Positions 49,958 through 60,660 of a stretch of DNA of 64,000 nt are shown here, one piece after another. The translations under genes and the position numbers were made by a program. Numbering within the stretch: the stretch's first letter is position 1; the number at the start of each line of letters is the position of its first letter. The stretch comes from Rhynchopus euleeides (taxonomy: Eukaryota > Euglenozoa > Diplonemea > Diplonemida > Diplonemidae): the NCBI GenBank assembly GCA_963210315.1, contig OY723311.1, positions 1,364,001 to 1,428,000 of the forward strand, read 5' to 3'. Under the pieces are notes generated by a model that did no database searches, was not told the DNA's origin, and saw only the letters and a program-made list of their open reading frames with translations.

Positions 49958-52900
49958 ATGGATAAGGTCACGGAGCCAACAGTGGAGGTGCCTCCCAACA
50001 AGGAATCCCCGACCGGCAAGGTTCTGGCGAACGAGCCCTTCGGCAGCGATGGTGCAGACGGGGCGCTGACGGGCAGGCGGTGGTACAACCAGGGGCAGGA
50101 GTATCTCAACTACGAGGAGTTCCGTGAGTGCCCAATGGGTGTGGACATCCTGGGCGGGCCTGCGGAGACGGCGGAGCAGGAGCTGCAGGCGAAGTTCAAG
50201 GCGATGGCGACCGAGGAGGTGCACCGTGCGGCGGGTGGGCACTGGGACCTGCAGGAGATGGTGAACACGGAGAAGTCCTGGGCCCTGCTGTCTACAGTGG
50301 AGAAGGTGGAGACCGTCGTGGTCGGGTGCATCAAGTTCTTCGCCATCTGGGGGGTGCTGTACATGTTCATCATCTCTCTGGGGATCATGGGGGAAGCCTT
50401 CAAGGTGATTGGGGGGCGGTCGTCCGGGCGCGCCTTCCGCGAGAGCGATCTGCTGGCGAACCCTGTGGCGGGGCTGGCGATCGGGATCCTCGCGACGGTG
50501 CTGATGCAGTCCTCGTCCACTACGACATCGATTGTGATCTCGATGGCGGCGGCCGACCTGGTGACGATCAAGAACGCGGCGTACATGGTCATGGGTGCGA
50601 ACATCGGGACGTCTGTGACGAACACGATCGTGTCGATTGCGCACCTGAACAGCGCTGCGGAGTACCGCCGTGCCTTCACGGGGGCTGTGTTCCACGACAT
50701 GTTCAACTGGCTGACGGTGACGATGTTCCTGCCGCTGGAGGCATCGTCCGGGTTCCTGGTGGAGCTTGCGGGGGCTGCCGTCGACTCGCTCGGGATCTCG
50801 GACGACACGGAGAAGCGCGGGAAGGTCGACTTCATCAAGAAGATCACGAAGCCTGCATCTGGCCGTGTTGTGTCGGTGGACAAGAAGCTCATTGAAAAGA
50901 TTGCGGCCGCGGAGACGGACGACGAGCTGAAGAAGCTGGAGAAGCAGACGATGATCAAGCAGTCGTCGGGGCACGTGCTGCGCGACACCCCGATCTCCGA
51001 CGACGAGGCTGGTATCATGCTGCTGTTTGCGTCGCTGACGATGCTTGCAACGTGCCTGCTGCTGCTGGTGAAGCTTCTTCAGTCCGTGCTGAAGGGCCGT
51101 GTGGCGGTGTGGACGCGTTACCTGCTCAACATCGAGTTCAAGCACCCGGTGCTGCGGTCGTGCGGCGGGCTCGACAGCTACATCCTGCTGATCTTCGGGA
51201 CGGGGTGCACGATCCTTGTGCAGTCGTCGTCCGTCTTCACCTCGACGCTGACCCCGCTGATCGGGATCGGGCTGATCCACATTGAGAAGGCGGTGGCACT
51301 GACGCACGGTGCGAACATCGGGACCACGGTGACGGGTGTGCTGTCTGCGCTGTCGGGGAGCAACGTGAACAAGGGGCTGCGCGTGGCGCTGGAGCACGTC
51401 TTCTTCAACTGCCTCGGGACGGTCATCTGGTTCATGGTGTGGCCGCTGCGCCCGGTGCCGCTGAACATGGCGAAGTTCATGGGTGAGACGGCGGCGAACC
51501 TGCGTTGGTTCCCGCTCGTGTACATCCTGGTCTGCTTCCTCGGGTTCCCTGGTCTGGTCATTGCGCTCTCCATCCCCGGGTGGGAGGTGCTTGTGGGTGT
51601 GCTGACGCCGATTGTCGTGGTCATCGCCTTCACCGCGGTGTGGGTGCTGCTGCGCCGTAACCGCGCGGACCTGCTGCCCCGCAGCATTCCAGTGCTGCGT
51701 GCCGAAGGCGCGCCGTGCGGGTGCCGGTACCCCAACTTCATGCAGCTGTGGGGCGGTGACGTGGAGCAGGACCAGGTGGACATCCAGGAGATGCAGGAGA
51801 AGGCGGCAGAGCGGAAGGCACGCGAGGCGGCTGTGCGAGAGTGGCCGTACTCGCCGGCGGCGTGGGGGCTGGCCATCATGGCGTTCGTGGGGGCGGTGAT
51901 GTGCGTGCCGACGTCGCAGTGGCGCCGTGCCCGCTACGCGCAGGAGGAGGTCGGGCGCAAGGAGATCGGGCTGGGCCTGTGGGAGGTGTGCTCCCCGGCG
52001 TACGAGTCGTCGATGGATCTGTTGAGCGCGCCGACGTCTGGGGAGTGCAACCTGGCGCTGCTAGAGCAGTGCGCGTCGGACCTTGTGCAGACGTGCGCGG
52101 CGGATTCGGAGTGGGCAACGGGGTCGTCGGCGACCGACTCGGAGGAGCTTGCGTACCAGCGCGCCTTCACGAAGTGTTCGAAGCTGGGGTGCCGCGCATA
52201 CGCCTTCGAGACGGCGTGCCGCGAGCTGCCGTCGTGCAAGGGGAGGACGTACCACACGGACCGCTGCCACGGGGTGGTGAAGAACTACGCCTTCTACGAG
52301 GATGTGAACCCGGACGCGAACGGTGTGACGCTGGTGTGGGCGGAGCCGACGGGGGCGGTGGTGCAAGAGACGGTGCCGCACCAGAGCGAGTTCTACAGCT
52401 CCTCCGCGAGCTCGGGCAGCTCGCAGAAGGTGTCGTCGTTCGCACTCCCCACGGTGTCCGGCACTGTGCCGTCCGTGGTGGGGCTGGCGTACAACCCGTG
52501 CACCGGGAACCTTCTGGGTGCGACGGCGCGCCAGCAGCTCGAGATGTCGCTTGACTTTGCCTTCACGAAGGACACGACGAAGAAGACCGTGTCGATGGTG
52601 AAGGAGCCGACAGAGGTGGATGTGGCCCAGGACCTGGCGGATGTCGACATCCTGGAACGCGCGAACAACATCTTCATCGGGAGCGCGCTGTCCGGGGCGA
52701 ACCTGACTGTGTTCAACGGCACGTCGGGGGCAATTCTGGCGACGTACATCGACGTGCTGCCGAAGATCTTCGATCAGGGGCTGAAGTCGGTGGCGGTGAA
52801 CCCGTCGAAGACGAAGGCAGTGACGTGCATGGCGTCAGGCCTGACGCAGGAGAAAGCAGCGCTCGCGTACGGGCGTGTGGTGCGCTGCGCCGTGCTGAAC

Positions 52901-53918
52901 GTGACGAACTACATGCAGCCCACGCTGCTCGCCCACAAGTTTGTGCTGCTGTCGGATGCGGCGGAGAAGCAGAACACCGTGGAGCTGGTGGGGGCGTCGT
53001 GGCTCGCGGACGACAAGGTGGCGCTGATGGAGAAGACGTCGAACGAGTCTGTGCGCATTGTGCAGGCGGACTTCTCAAAGGGTACGGACCTCACCGACCT
53101 GCCGCTGTACCGCGACAGCGTGACGGATCTGGAGGAGGCGCTGGTCGACACAACGGCGAACGTGCCACAGCTGTACGCCGCGCGCATCCTGTTTGCTAAG
53201 GGCGTGTACCCGGTGCCGCTGACAGAGCTGACGGACCTGCCGTCGTCGCTGCCTCTGGGACGGCTGTCCGGGTTGGCGGTGGCGAACAACCACACTGGTG
53301 GTGTCCGAGGAAGGCACAGCTCCCCTCAAGGCACACGTCGTGCAGGCAGAGACCGACGTGGTGCTTGGCCTCCACGCAGAGTCGTGCCCAGCGACCCCGG
53401 TGGCAGAGTTCGCTGCGGGTGCCGACTGCCGTGACATCAGCGAGATCTGCCCTGAAGGCGACCTCGCGGGGGACATGGAGGCTGTGGGGGGCCTGGCCGT
53501 TGCGGGCACAGTGTTCCTCGGACTCGGGACCGTCACCATCACGATGTACTCGCTGTGGATGCACCACATCATTCTGGGAAAGCTCCTCTACCCATCGATG
53601 GGACTCCTCACGGTCGCCTGGATCCTCCTCCTTGCAGCATGGGCGCACATGGAAGCCCTGACGCAGAACACCTACGGGTGCTACTTCCAGGACGAGGCGC
53701 TGCGTGGGGGGTTTGTGCTGCACCGCGGGAAGCTGGAGTACCTGTTTATGGCGTCGTACTCCTGGGGCTTCTGCATCTACGCGTGGGGGATGCTGACCAT
53801 CTCTGTGGCAGTGGTGTGGCACCGCGCCATCTCGCTGCTCGTCAACCCGCACCACCAAGAGGAGGTGCAGGAGGAGGAGGAGGTAGCAGAGGTGGCCCGC
53901 TCCGCAACAGAGGCGTGA
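49958..53918 (+). CDS. SLC34-type Na+/phosphate transporter fused to a claudin-like module with a phytase-like loop (apparent frameshift)
   Basis: Residues ~90-610 are an SLC34 (NaPi-II) transporter: two inverted halves with the signature repeats QSSSTTTSIVIS (about 183) and VQSSSVFTSTLTPLIG (about 420), and helices around both. A new module begins at ~630 with helix WGLAIMAFVGAVMC, then TSQW...GLWEVC...C (GLW near 671), the outer-loop pattern of claudin/PMP22 proteins. Residues ~840-1115 resemble the esterase-like phytase domain (LKSVAVNPSKTK, then VGASWLADDKVALMEKTSN, then GLAVANNH). The frame then breaks: near 53294 a +1 shift is needed to continue (LVVSEEGTAPLKAHVVQ) into three more helices and an acidic tail ending at 53918. 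Without the shift it would stop at 53434. Codon use is uniform on both sides. Inferred role: phosphate uptake at a membrane, possibly with local phosphate release. Whether the shift is error, mutation or recoding is open. Confidence 0.8.
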
Positions 53919-55230
53919 CGCTCACGCGCACCCGCTCCCTTGTAGGACGAAGGGTAGTTGATTGTTCACAACCTTTTCCCTTTCCCACCCCGATTTTTTG
54001 ATGTGGCCTGAGGGTGTTGTGGAATCCAGGCATAGGAAAAAAATCAGGTGGCTTTTTTCCGGCAGTGTGCAGTGTGCAGCGCTTGCCGGCGCAGTGCTCA
54101 GTGCTCACTTGAAAATCGAATCTTTATGTTCTTTGCACCGTTTGCTGTTAACCACAGCCTTGGTGTTGCAGCAAGAAGGCAGCGGGGTAGTGCAGGGCGG
54201 AGTGCCAGTGTTGCCTCGTGGCAGATCGATACAGGTTGACATAATCAACATGTGTGCTGCGCGCCTGGTTCATCGCCAAAGAAACAGACCCCCTGTGTTG
54301 CTTGCCGGGCTCAAGGCTTCTTTCAAGCGTGTCCCTCCCCAATACATCCCAATGACGCCCCCTTGTCGCCGTGGCCCCCATACACCCTTCTGTATCCCAT
54401 TCCCTGCATCTCCCCCTCCCCCCCTCCTCGCAGCATCGCCCCCGTCGCCCCATCCCATTTCTACACAGCGTGCTCCAAAAAATATCCATTGACTAAAACG
54501 ATCTAAAAAACCAAAACTCGCACCTTCTGTGGTTTTGCCTTTGCAATCTTTCTCCCTGGGCGGAACCACGGAGGGGTGCTAGCGGTGTGCAGACAGACCC
54601 ACTCCGAGATTCAGACCTGCGGGTCTGGGTGTGCCAGTCCAGCACAAGTTTTGACGCAACAAGGCGTGTCCGGCCCTCTGTGCGGCAGTCTTCGCAGGCT
54701 GCTGTTGTGGGGCGGCTGGCTCGTCAAAACCCAAACACAACTCGCCTATGCCACGGCGTGTGATGCCGTGGCTCTGGCTTCGATTCTCTCCTTCTCTCTC
54801 TTCTTTTCTTGATCCTCTCCCGTTCCCCTACCCCCCTCCCCCCCTCACCATTTTATTTTACTGTGTACGAAACGACTGTTTACCCAGGAGCACCCCACGC
54901 ACCCACTCACCAACCAGGGAATATGCTCATAGCATCCTCTGTGCGGCTGTAGCGTAAAGAAGACCTTCTCCCGCAGCCAATCTCATCAGGAATGCTCTTG
55001 TGTCAGCTGGACGTGTGTTTGTACCAAGTTTTTTTAAAACTGAAGCGGTGGGTGTGTGTGTGTGGGTCACTTTTCTTGCGTTTCTCTTTGTGACACAGAG
55101 TGGCTCCTCTGGTTGGTTTTTATCATCCCCTCCTACCCCCCCCCCCCCCCGCCCCCTCCCCACAGCCCCATTCCCTCACCAACGGCGATAACAACCCCTC
55201 TGGGTGGATACCGCTTGTTGTGGACCACGG

Positions 55231-55272
55231 CATGAGGTTCACGAGGCACAATACTGCCTCGTGAACCTCATG
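55231..55272. repeat. Perfect 18-bp inverted repeat (hairpin)
   Basis: CATGAGGTTCACGAGGCA, a six-base loop (CAATAC), then the exact complement. Could be a stem-loop of an RNA or the remains of a foldback element. No neighbouring gene explains it. Confidence 0.85.
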
Positions 55273-55604
55273 ATGCGAGGCTGCGGGATGTTGCGCCTCG
55301 AGCTGTGCTGCCACAGGGACTCGGCCCAACACACGCACACAACACGCCCCCGTTGCGTTGTGGTGGGGAGACCGAGCCCTGTTGGGAAGCAAACAGCCAG
55401 GGGGTTATAGGGGCGGGCCGCCAGCAGGGCCATGGTGTTGTCGAGAACTGTAACACGCCAGTAGAGCTTCCGGGTCCCGCTGTTGGGTGCCACCATAGGC
55501 GGCCCCGTTGTCGGGCAAGGGCTCTGGGCGGATGGATGTGCTCGATTCATGTTTCTTAGTATCCCAGGAAACCCTGCGTGGCGAGTCCGCCGGAACCTGC
55601 TGGG

Positions 55605-55663
55605 GTGGGGGCGTCCGATGCGACGCTCCCATCGCAGGGGCCAAAATAGTATCTCGTAGTATT
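55605..55663 (+). repeat. 57-base GGTGGAAGCGTCC motif, diverged copy 3
   Basis: GGTGGGGGCGTCCGATGCGA through TATCTCGTAGTATT aligns to 46568-46623 along its whole length with roughly a dozen differences. Confidence 0.6.
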
Positions 55664-55811
55664 CTTCCCCCACACACAGGCTTGCCCGACCGCAGTGCAT
55701 TCTTCATCTTCTGAGACTTGTTTTGATTCCTGGTGGCGTGTGCATTGCCCGTCGATGTGTAATCCCCCTCGCGTTTCCGTGTGGACTATTTTGTGTGGGG
55801 GCTGCCCGAAG

Positions 55812-55848
55812 AAAACAGACGGCTGCCTCAGCGGCAGCCGTCTGTTTT
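55812..55848 (+). terminator. Perfect 16-bp hairpin followed by a T run
   Basis: AAAACAGACGGCTGCC, loop TCAGC, complement, then TTTTTT to 55850. It looks like an intrinsic terminator or an RNA 3'-end stem. In a nuclear genome it could mark the end of a small Pol III-type RNA, but I could not find promoter boxes upstream. Function uncertain. Confidence 0.4.
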
Positions 55849-56078
55849 TTGCGCCAGCTGGAGGCAGCACCTTAAGGCGATGACAGATGGTGATGCATGC
55901 AGGCCTACCCCCGCCCCGCCTGGCCTGGGCTGTGCCTGGCTTTTGTTGGTCGAGTCACATTGAAGTAGCGCAGGAGCTTTGAACTGAGGAAGCATCAGCC
56001 TCCTGGGTGTTCACCCCTTCCATCACCCTTCGACTGCAGGTGGGCGTACACAAAACACAGCCCCAGACACACCGCACA

Positions 56079-56702
56079 ATGGCCAAGGGAAAGCGCTCCA
56101 AGGTCAAGCAGAAGCACAAGCGTGAGTACAACGCAAGGGTATGCATGCTGTTCGCGATATCACCAACGTGGCGTGTAGCATCGTCGATTCATGTCGTATC
56201 GTTGTGTGGTCACACCCCATTCCCTTCCCACTTCGACAGATCAAGCCCGATGTGGATGCGCGCGTGAGGGAGCTTCACGTCAGGTGCGTCGGGGACAACG
56301 GTAGTATGCCAGACGCTCGACGAAACAAGCCCGCCACATTGCTGCCACACACACCCCGATAGCCTTTTATTTGGATTCATGTCGACATGCCGGCAGCACA
56401 CCCTGCTCTTTGATTCCGCTGTCACGCAGTGTTTTGTTCATTGCCACAACACCCCATTCACCTCCTCCACAGACATGCAGGTCGACACGCCTGCACCCGC
56501 CCCGGCTGTTGAGACGGTGCCCACCGAGCCCGCGCCTGTCAACCTGGTGAACACGCTCGCACCCCGGTCCAAGACGACGAAGGTGAAGGCGGGGAAGGTC
56601 GTGAGCCGCGTGCAGAAGTCCACCGCCACCAACAAGAAGCAGGTGGACAAGGCACGCCTGAAGCTGCGCATCACCTCGGCGGAGAAGAAGGTGCTCTCAT
56701 AG
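56079..56702 (+). CDS. LLP-like small basic nuclear protein, 3 exons
   Basis: Exons 56079-56138, 56240-56300 and 56473-56702 join with GT-AG introns of 101 and 172 bases to give 116 residues. Phases 0 and 1 are consistent; other donor choices run into stops. The N terminus MAKGKRSKVKQKHKREYNAR resembles the MAKS(L)RSK start of the LLP/LAPS18-like and DUF2423 nucleolar proteins. The middle is acidic/Pro-rich (DMQVDTPAPAPAVETVP) and the C terminus is Lys-rich (KTTKVKAGKVVSR, STATNKKQVDKARLKLR). Members of that family associate with pre-60S ribosomes or chromatin. The match is short, so the family call is tentative, while the gene structure is well supported. Confidence 0.65.
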
Positions 56703-56940
56703 GCCGACATACACACACCCCCGCCCCCCACACACCCCACCCAAGATCTTGGGCACACTGGGGGGGGGGGGGGGCAGGGGATCACTGTTCGACACTTTTG
56801 AGCGAACGGCGGGGGTCAGTGCCCTCTGTTTGGCTCGTGAGAGAGTGAGTGTGCGTGGGGGGCTGGAGGGGTTGTCCTGTAGGCAGGAACACCCCTACAC
56901 CCTCCCCCTGTCCAGTGTTGTGACGCTGTCTTCCACCCCC

Positions 56941-56976
<36 letters not shown>

Positions 56977-57708
56977 ATCCCATTGCTCCACTTTGCGGGG
57001 GTATTTTTTATTTTGCGCAAAACTGTGTATTTTTGATTGTTTTGGCGGAGCCCCAAACACGTTGGGGGAATTACTACCCTCACCCCCCACCCGCCCCCCG
57101 TTTTACGTTTCCAGCATCGTCCACTTTGCGGGGTGCAGGAGAGAGAGAAGAGAAGGGGGGGGTGTCGGGGGGGGGGGGGGGTGTGTGTGTGTCCACCCTC
57201 CCCCCACCCCCCCCCGCATTCCCCATGCCAATCCACGATATTTTTTTGTTGTCAAAAAAAAAGTCATCAACAAAAAATGCAGCGCGGTTATTCATACCGA
57301 GGCGAGGTGTGGGAGGTTCTGACATCATCAATCAATAGGGTCCGGTGTGTGTTTCTGGCTTCACGACAGGGTGCCAGCTACTCCTGCGTGGGTCTGGTTT
57401 CCATGTGTTGGAGTGATTGTGTGCAATGTGCTGTGTGCAAAGTGATTTTTGTGTGTGCGGGGGGGGGGGTGGAAGGTTCCGGCAACGGTGCTGGAACTGC
57501 CGGAATGTGGTCTGACCCAGAGGTGCCCCACCGGCCCCCTCTCGGGAGAACGAAGCGTGGCTCGGAGGGGAAATCTGGAGGAAGCTCACCCCGCCCCCCA
57601 CTCCGTACCGCCTTTCCTGTTGGGTAAAGTGGAGTGATTCGCTAAAATGTCGGTTTGTCCGACGCTCACCTCTGCAACCACCCCACCCCCGCACAGACAC
57701 AAGGAGCC
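56703..57708. other. Gene-free spacer
   Basis: G runs at 56760-56774 and 57164-57181, (CT)n at 56945-56972, GT-rich DNA near 57181-57191. Acceptor-like CCCCCGCACAG at 57686-57696 precedes the next ATG by 12 bases. No gene. Confidence 0.45.
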
Positions 57709-59109
57709 ATGATGCGGGTCACTCTCGTGCTTGGGATGCTGGTGGCATCCGTTGCGGGTGCGCGTGAGATGTACGACAACGTGAACAACGTGGCAGGTGT
57801 GGATCCGGGCCGCGACCTGGACGGTATCAACAAGTACATCGGGAAGAAGTCGACGCTGCGTGCCTGCGAGGAGGCTACTGCGTCCTTCTTCGGGATGGTC
57901 TATTTCGCGGAGAGTGATGATGCTTTCAGCACCATGTGCTACGGTGTGTACACCAGCATGGGGTGGGCTCCTGTGCCACAGTACGGTGTGTACAGCTTGT
58001 GGGACCACAGTGCGGTGCAGACGCCGTGCACCACGGCGGAGGACTGCAGCCAGAACGGGAAGTGCACCAACGGGTTCTGCGAGTGTGACGCGCAGTGGTA
58101 CGGGTCGCGCTGTAGTGTGCTGCGGTTCAAGGAGGCGGTTTCGAACAAGCTTGGGCTGAAGCGTGACGACCTGAGCAGCTGGGGTGGATCTGTGCTGTAC
58201 GACGAGACGGATGGGTTGTACCACATGTGGGCGGCTGAGATGGTCAAGTCGTGCGGGATCCGTGTGTGGCTCACGAACAGTGTGGTGCGCCACGCCACTT
58301 CGCCCGACCCGCTGACCGTCCCCTTCACCCCACGTGAGGTCACTGTCGGGCTGTGGGCACACGAGCCGACCGCCGCACGTGACCCCACCACAGGGCAGTG
58401 GGGCCTGTTCTTCACAGGCATGTTCGCCCCCAACATCCCGTGCACCAACCACACCTGCAACAACTGCTCCCACGGATCGACGGCACCGAACGACGCCACG
58501 TGCCCCAACGACCAGCACTGCGACGGGTCACTGAAGCCTCTGCCCCTGTCATCGTGGGTGATCTACTCCAACAGCAGCAACGGGCCGTGGTCTGAGCCGC
58601 AGCGTATCCCTGCCCCGGGCTACGGGGACACCAACCTGTCGCCCATCATCCAGAAGGACGGCTCCCTGATCGGTCTGGGGCGCCCCCCCTACGTGTGGCG
58701 CTCCCCCAACTGGAAGGACGCATCGCAGTACACCTTCGAGAAGGCTGCAGGCAACATCTGGGGTGAGGACCCCTTCCTGTACCGTGGGAGTGGTGATGTG
58801 CTGCACGCCATCTTCCACGGCGGTGGCTGGGCACAGCCGTACGGGCTGCACTTCTGGAGCACAGACGGGGCGAAGACGTGGAACGACCACAACGACATCC
58901 ACTGCTACAACTCGAAGGTGACATACACGAACGGGACGGCAGAGTCCCTCAGCAGGAGGGAGCGCCCCCACCTGGTGTTCGACAAGACGGACAACACGAA
59001 GCCGATTGCCCTGACAAACGGTGCCACCCCTGTGTGGCCCTGCAGCGAGCCTGACGTGTGCCCCATCGACTACTGCTACACCTCCCTGCAGCCACTGAAC
59101 CTTGATTGA
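57709..59109 (+). CDS. Secreted protein: PAN/apple-like + EGF-like + glycosidase-type beta-propeller
   Basis: 466 residues from ATG 57709 (a second ATG follows at once). Residues 1-18 are a signal peptide (VTLVLGMLVASVAGA). Residues ~48-100 have a cysteine pattern like a PAN/apple module. Residues ~107-135 are an EGF-like domain (CTTAEDCSQNGKCTNGFCEC then YGSRC). From ~150 to the end, repeated motifs suggest a five-bladed propeller of the GH43/GH32 type: SVLYDETDGLYHMWAAEM, WAHEPTAARDPTTGQWGLFF, WGEDPFLYRGSGDVLHAIFH, FSTDG-like WSTDGAKTW and RRERPHLVFD. Several Asp/Glu residues are in place for glycosidase chemistry, but I cannot assign the substrate. There is no membrane anchor, so it is probably extracellular. 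Single exon. Confidence 0.78.
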   Translation: MMRVTLVLGMLVASVAGAREMYDNVNNVAGVDPGRDLDGINKYIGKKSTLRACEEATASFFGMVYFAESDDAFSTMCYGVYTSMGWAPVPQYGVYSLWDHSAVQTPCTTAEDCSQNGKCTNGFCECDAQWYGSRCSVLRFKEAVSNKLGLKRDDLSSWGGSVLYDETDGLYHMWAAEMVKSCGIRVWLTNSVVRHATSPDPLTVPFTPREVTVGLWAHEPTAARDPTTGQWGLFFTGMFAPNIPCTNHTCNNCSHGSTAPNDATCPNDQHCDGSLKPLPLSSWVIYSNSSNGPWSEPQRIPAPGYGDTNLSPIIQKDGSLIGLGRPPYVWRSPNWKDASQYTFEKAAGNIWGEDPFLYRGSGDVLHAIFHGGGWAQPYGLHFWSTDGAKTWNDHNDIHCYNSKVTYTNGTAESLSRRERPHLVFDKTDNTKPIALTNGATPVWPCSEPDVCPIDYCYTSLQPLNLD

Positions 59110-59383
59110 GGTGCTTCTGGGCGTCTGCCGTGTGTTGAAGGAAGTACTCCACTCATGTTGACATGACAACACCACCTGTTTTCCTCCTGTGCCCATTACC
59201 CTTCTGTACGTCAGGCAGGACAGACACTTCGAGTGATGTACCGGAAGGGGTTGGGGGTTGGGAGAGAAAACGTAAGGGCTTGTATGGTGACCGTATCCAC
59301 CGGCTCTTTCCACAAGCTCTTTTCCTTTCTTCCGTGTGGTGTCTGTCATCGACGTGCGGTGGAGTATTTCTTGTTGAGCTCAT

Positions 59384-59491
59384 GGGGGTCTTCGCTGGTC
59401 GACAAACTTCGACAATCTTCGTCATTTTTCAGCCAATTCAACAGGAAATGCACCAAAATGCACTGACGACCACCCCGTAGCGAAGACCCCC
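59384..59491 (+). mobile_element. MITE of the GGGGGTCTTCGCT family, copy 4
   Basis: 108 bases with intact ends GGGGGTCTTCGCT / AGCGAAGACCCCC and CAT duplicates on both sides (59381-59383, 59492-59494). The inside carries CAGCCAATTCAACAGGAAAT and GCACCAAAATGCACTGACGA. It lies 275 bases after the preceding gene. Confidence 0.9.
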
Positions 59492-60104
59492 CATGCTTGC
59501 GAGTGATTGCTCGAGCTCGGGTGGTTGTGTGTGGGAGCTGTCGACAGTGGACATCACACTCAAGAGCCGGTGATCGGTGTGCTCTGTACTACATGAGAAT
59601 ATGCACGTGTGTGCCGTCGAAGTCCCCCATTATTGTGTGTGCTCTGTGCAGACCTCGTTGTGTCAGGATACCGGGTCCCAACTGGGTGTTGGGTGGCGCA
59701 AGCCGCTCTCTCTCAGACCACGATCCTCACCCCCAAGCAATGTGTGCGTGACCAAATCATAACATCCCAATCGAAACGAAGCCATGGCTGACACTGGTGG
59801 GCGTCTTTTTTGGATGCCTCAAAACGCTGTAGCAGGTGTGTCAGAACGGTTTCACCACAACGCGAAAATCCCCAGCACCCTCCCATCCAGAGAGGAGCCG
59901 CTGTGCAGTCGCGAGAAACCCCACGAGATGCATCTCTTCCCTTTTCCATTTGAGGGATGTGTGGCATCTGTGGTAACGTTCAACTCATTCAACATTCAAG
60001 CGGGTCATGTGTGCCTTCCACTCGGGTTCTGAAAAAAGGTGCGCCTTCGTCGCACCCCCTCCCACCTATAGGTGGAACTCGTCGAACTTTGCCGATATGT
60101 TGCC
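59492..60104. other. Gene-free spacer
   Basis: Mixed-composition sequence with short chance frames only (up to about 84 codons). Nothing recognised. Confidence 0.4.
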
Positions 60105-60312
60105 GATAGCGAAGACCTCATGTCCTGTTTGGATGCTGTTCCCAGAATACCTCGGACGGGTGCCTCGCGGGCGCCTGACGATTATTGTTTTTTCTTTTCG
60201 GTGGTTTTCGCTCCGGTGCCGATGACGGTGCGTTTTGGTGCATTTGCCCCTTGTTGCTGGGGAAAGCCGCCGAATGTTGCCGAATAAAGTGCCGATAGCG
60301 AAGACCCTCATT
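60105..60312. repeat. Sequence related to the MITE family (direct GCCGATAGCGAAGACC pair)
   Basis: GCCGATAGCGAAGACCTCAT at the left and GCCGATAGCGAAGACCCTCA at the right are direct, not inverted, copies about 185 bases apart. GACGGTGCGTTTTGGTGCATTT inside recalls the MITE core. Possibly a rearranged relative. 350 bases upstream of the gene at 60661. Confidence 0.5.
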
Positions 60313-60660
60313 TTGCTTTCTACTGCTATTCACATTCGTCCGTCATCCTCCCCTCGCCATGTTCCCGACATGCAACGGCTTTCCCGGGTGCTGGGAGGTG
60401 AACGATTTGGCGCAGGCCCCACCCCAGCACCAGCGCGGCCGCTAAGTCACCAGAATCGGATGCCCCCCCACCCGCCACCCGCCACCCCACCCCAACCCTG
60501 CCACTGTCAGGCCACTCGCTCCGACAGCTTCATTGCGGACAGCACCACCACCCCCCTCAGGTGGGCATGCCACTGCCAGGGTAGCACCTTGGCGAAGCGG
60601 GGGGGGTGAGGGACGGGGCTGCCCTTCCTCCTGCCTAGCACCCCTCGCCCGCCTTATCAC

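Larger units (their letters stand above)
53919..56078. other. Gene-free spacer with two perfect hairpins
   Basis: No gene found. Holds the hairpins at 55231-55272 and 55812-55848, a diverged GGTGGAAGCGTCC motif at 55605-55663, and a C run at 55137-55151. GGTTGCAG-like acceptor sequence (CGACTGCAG) occurs at 56032-56040 before the next gene. Confidence 0.45.

Noticed and set aside
49910-51397. 495-codon - strand frame
   Set aside because: Antisense of the SLC34 region; Arg/His/Gln-rich without domains.
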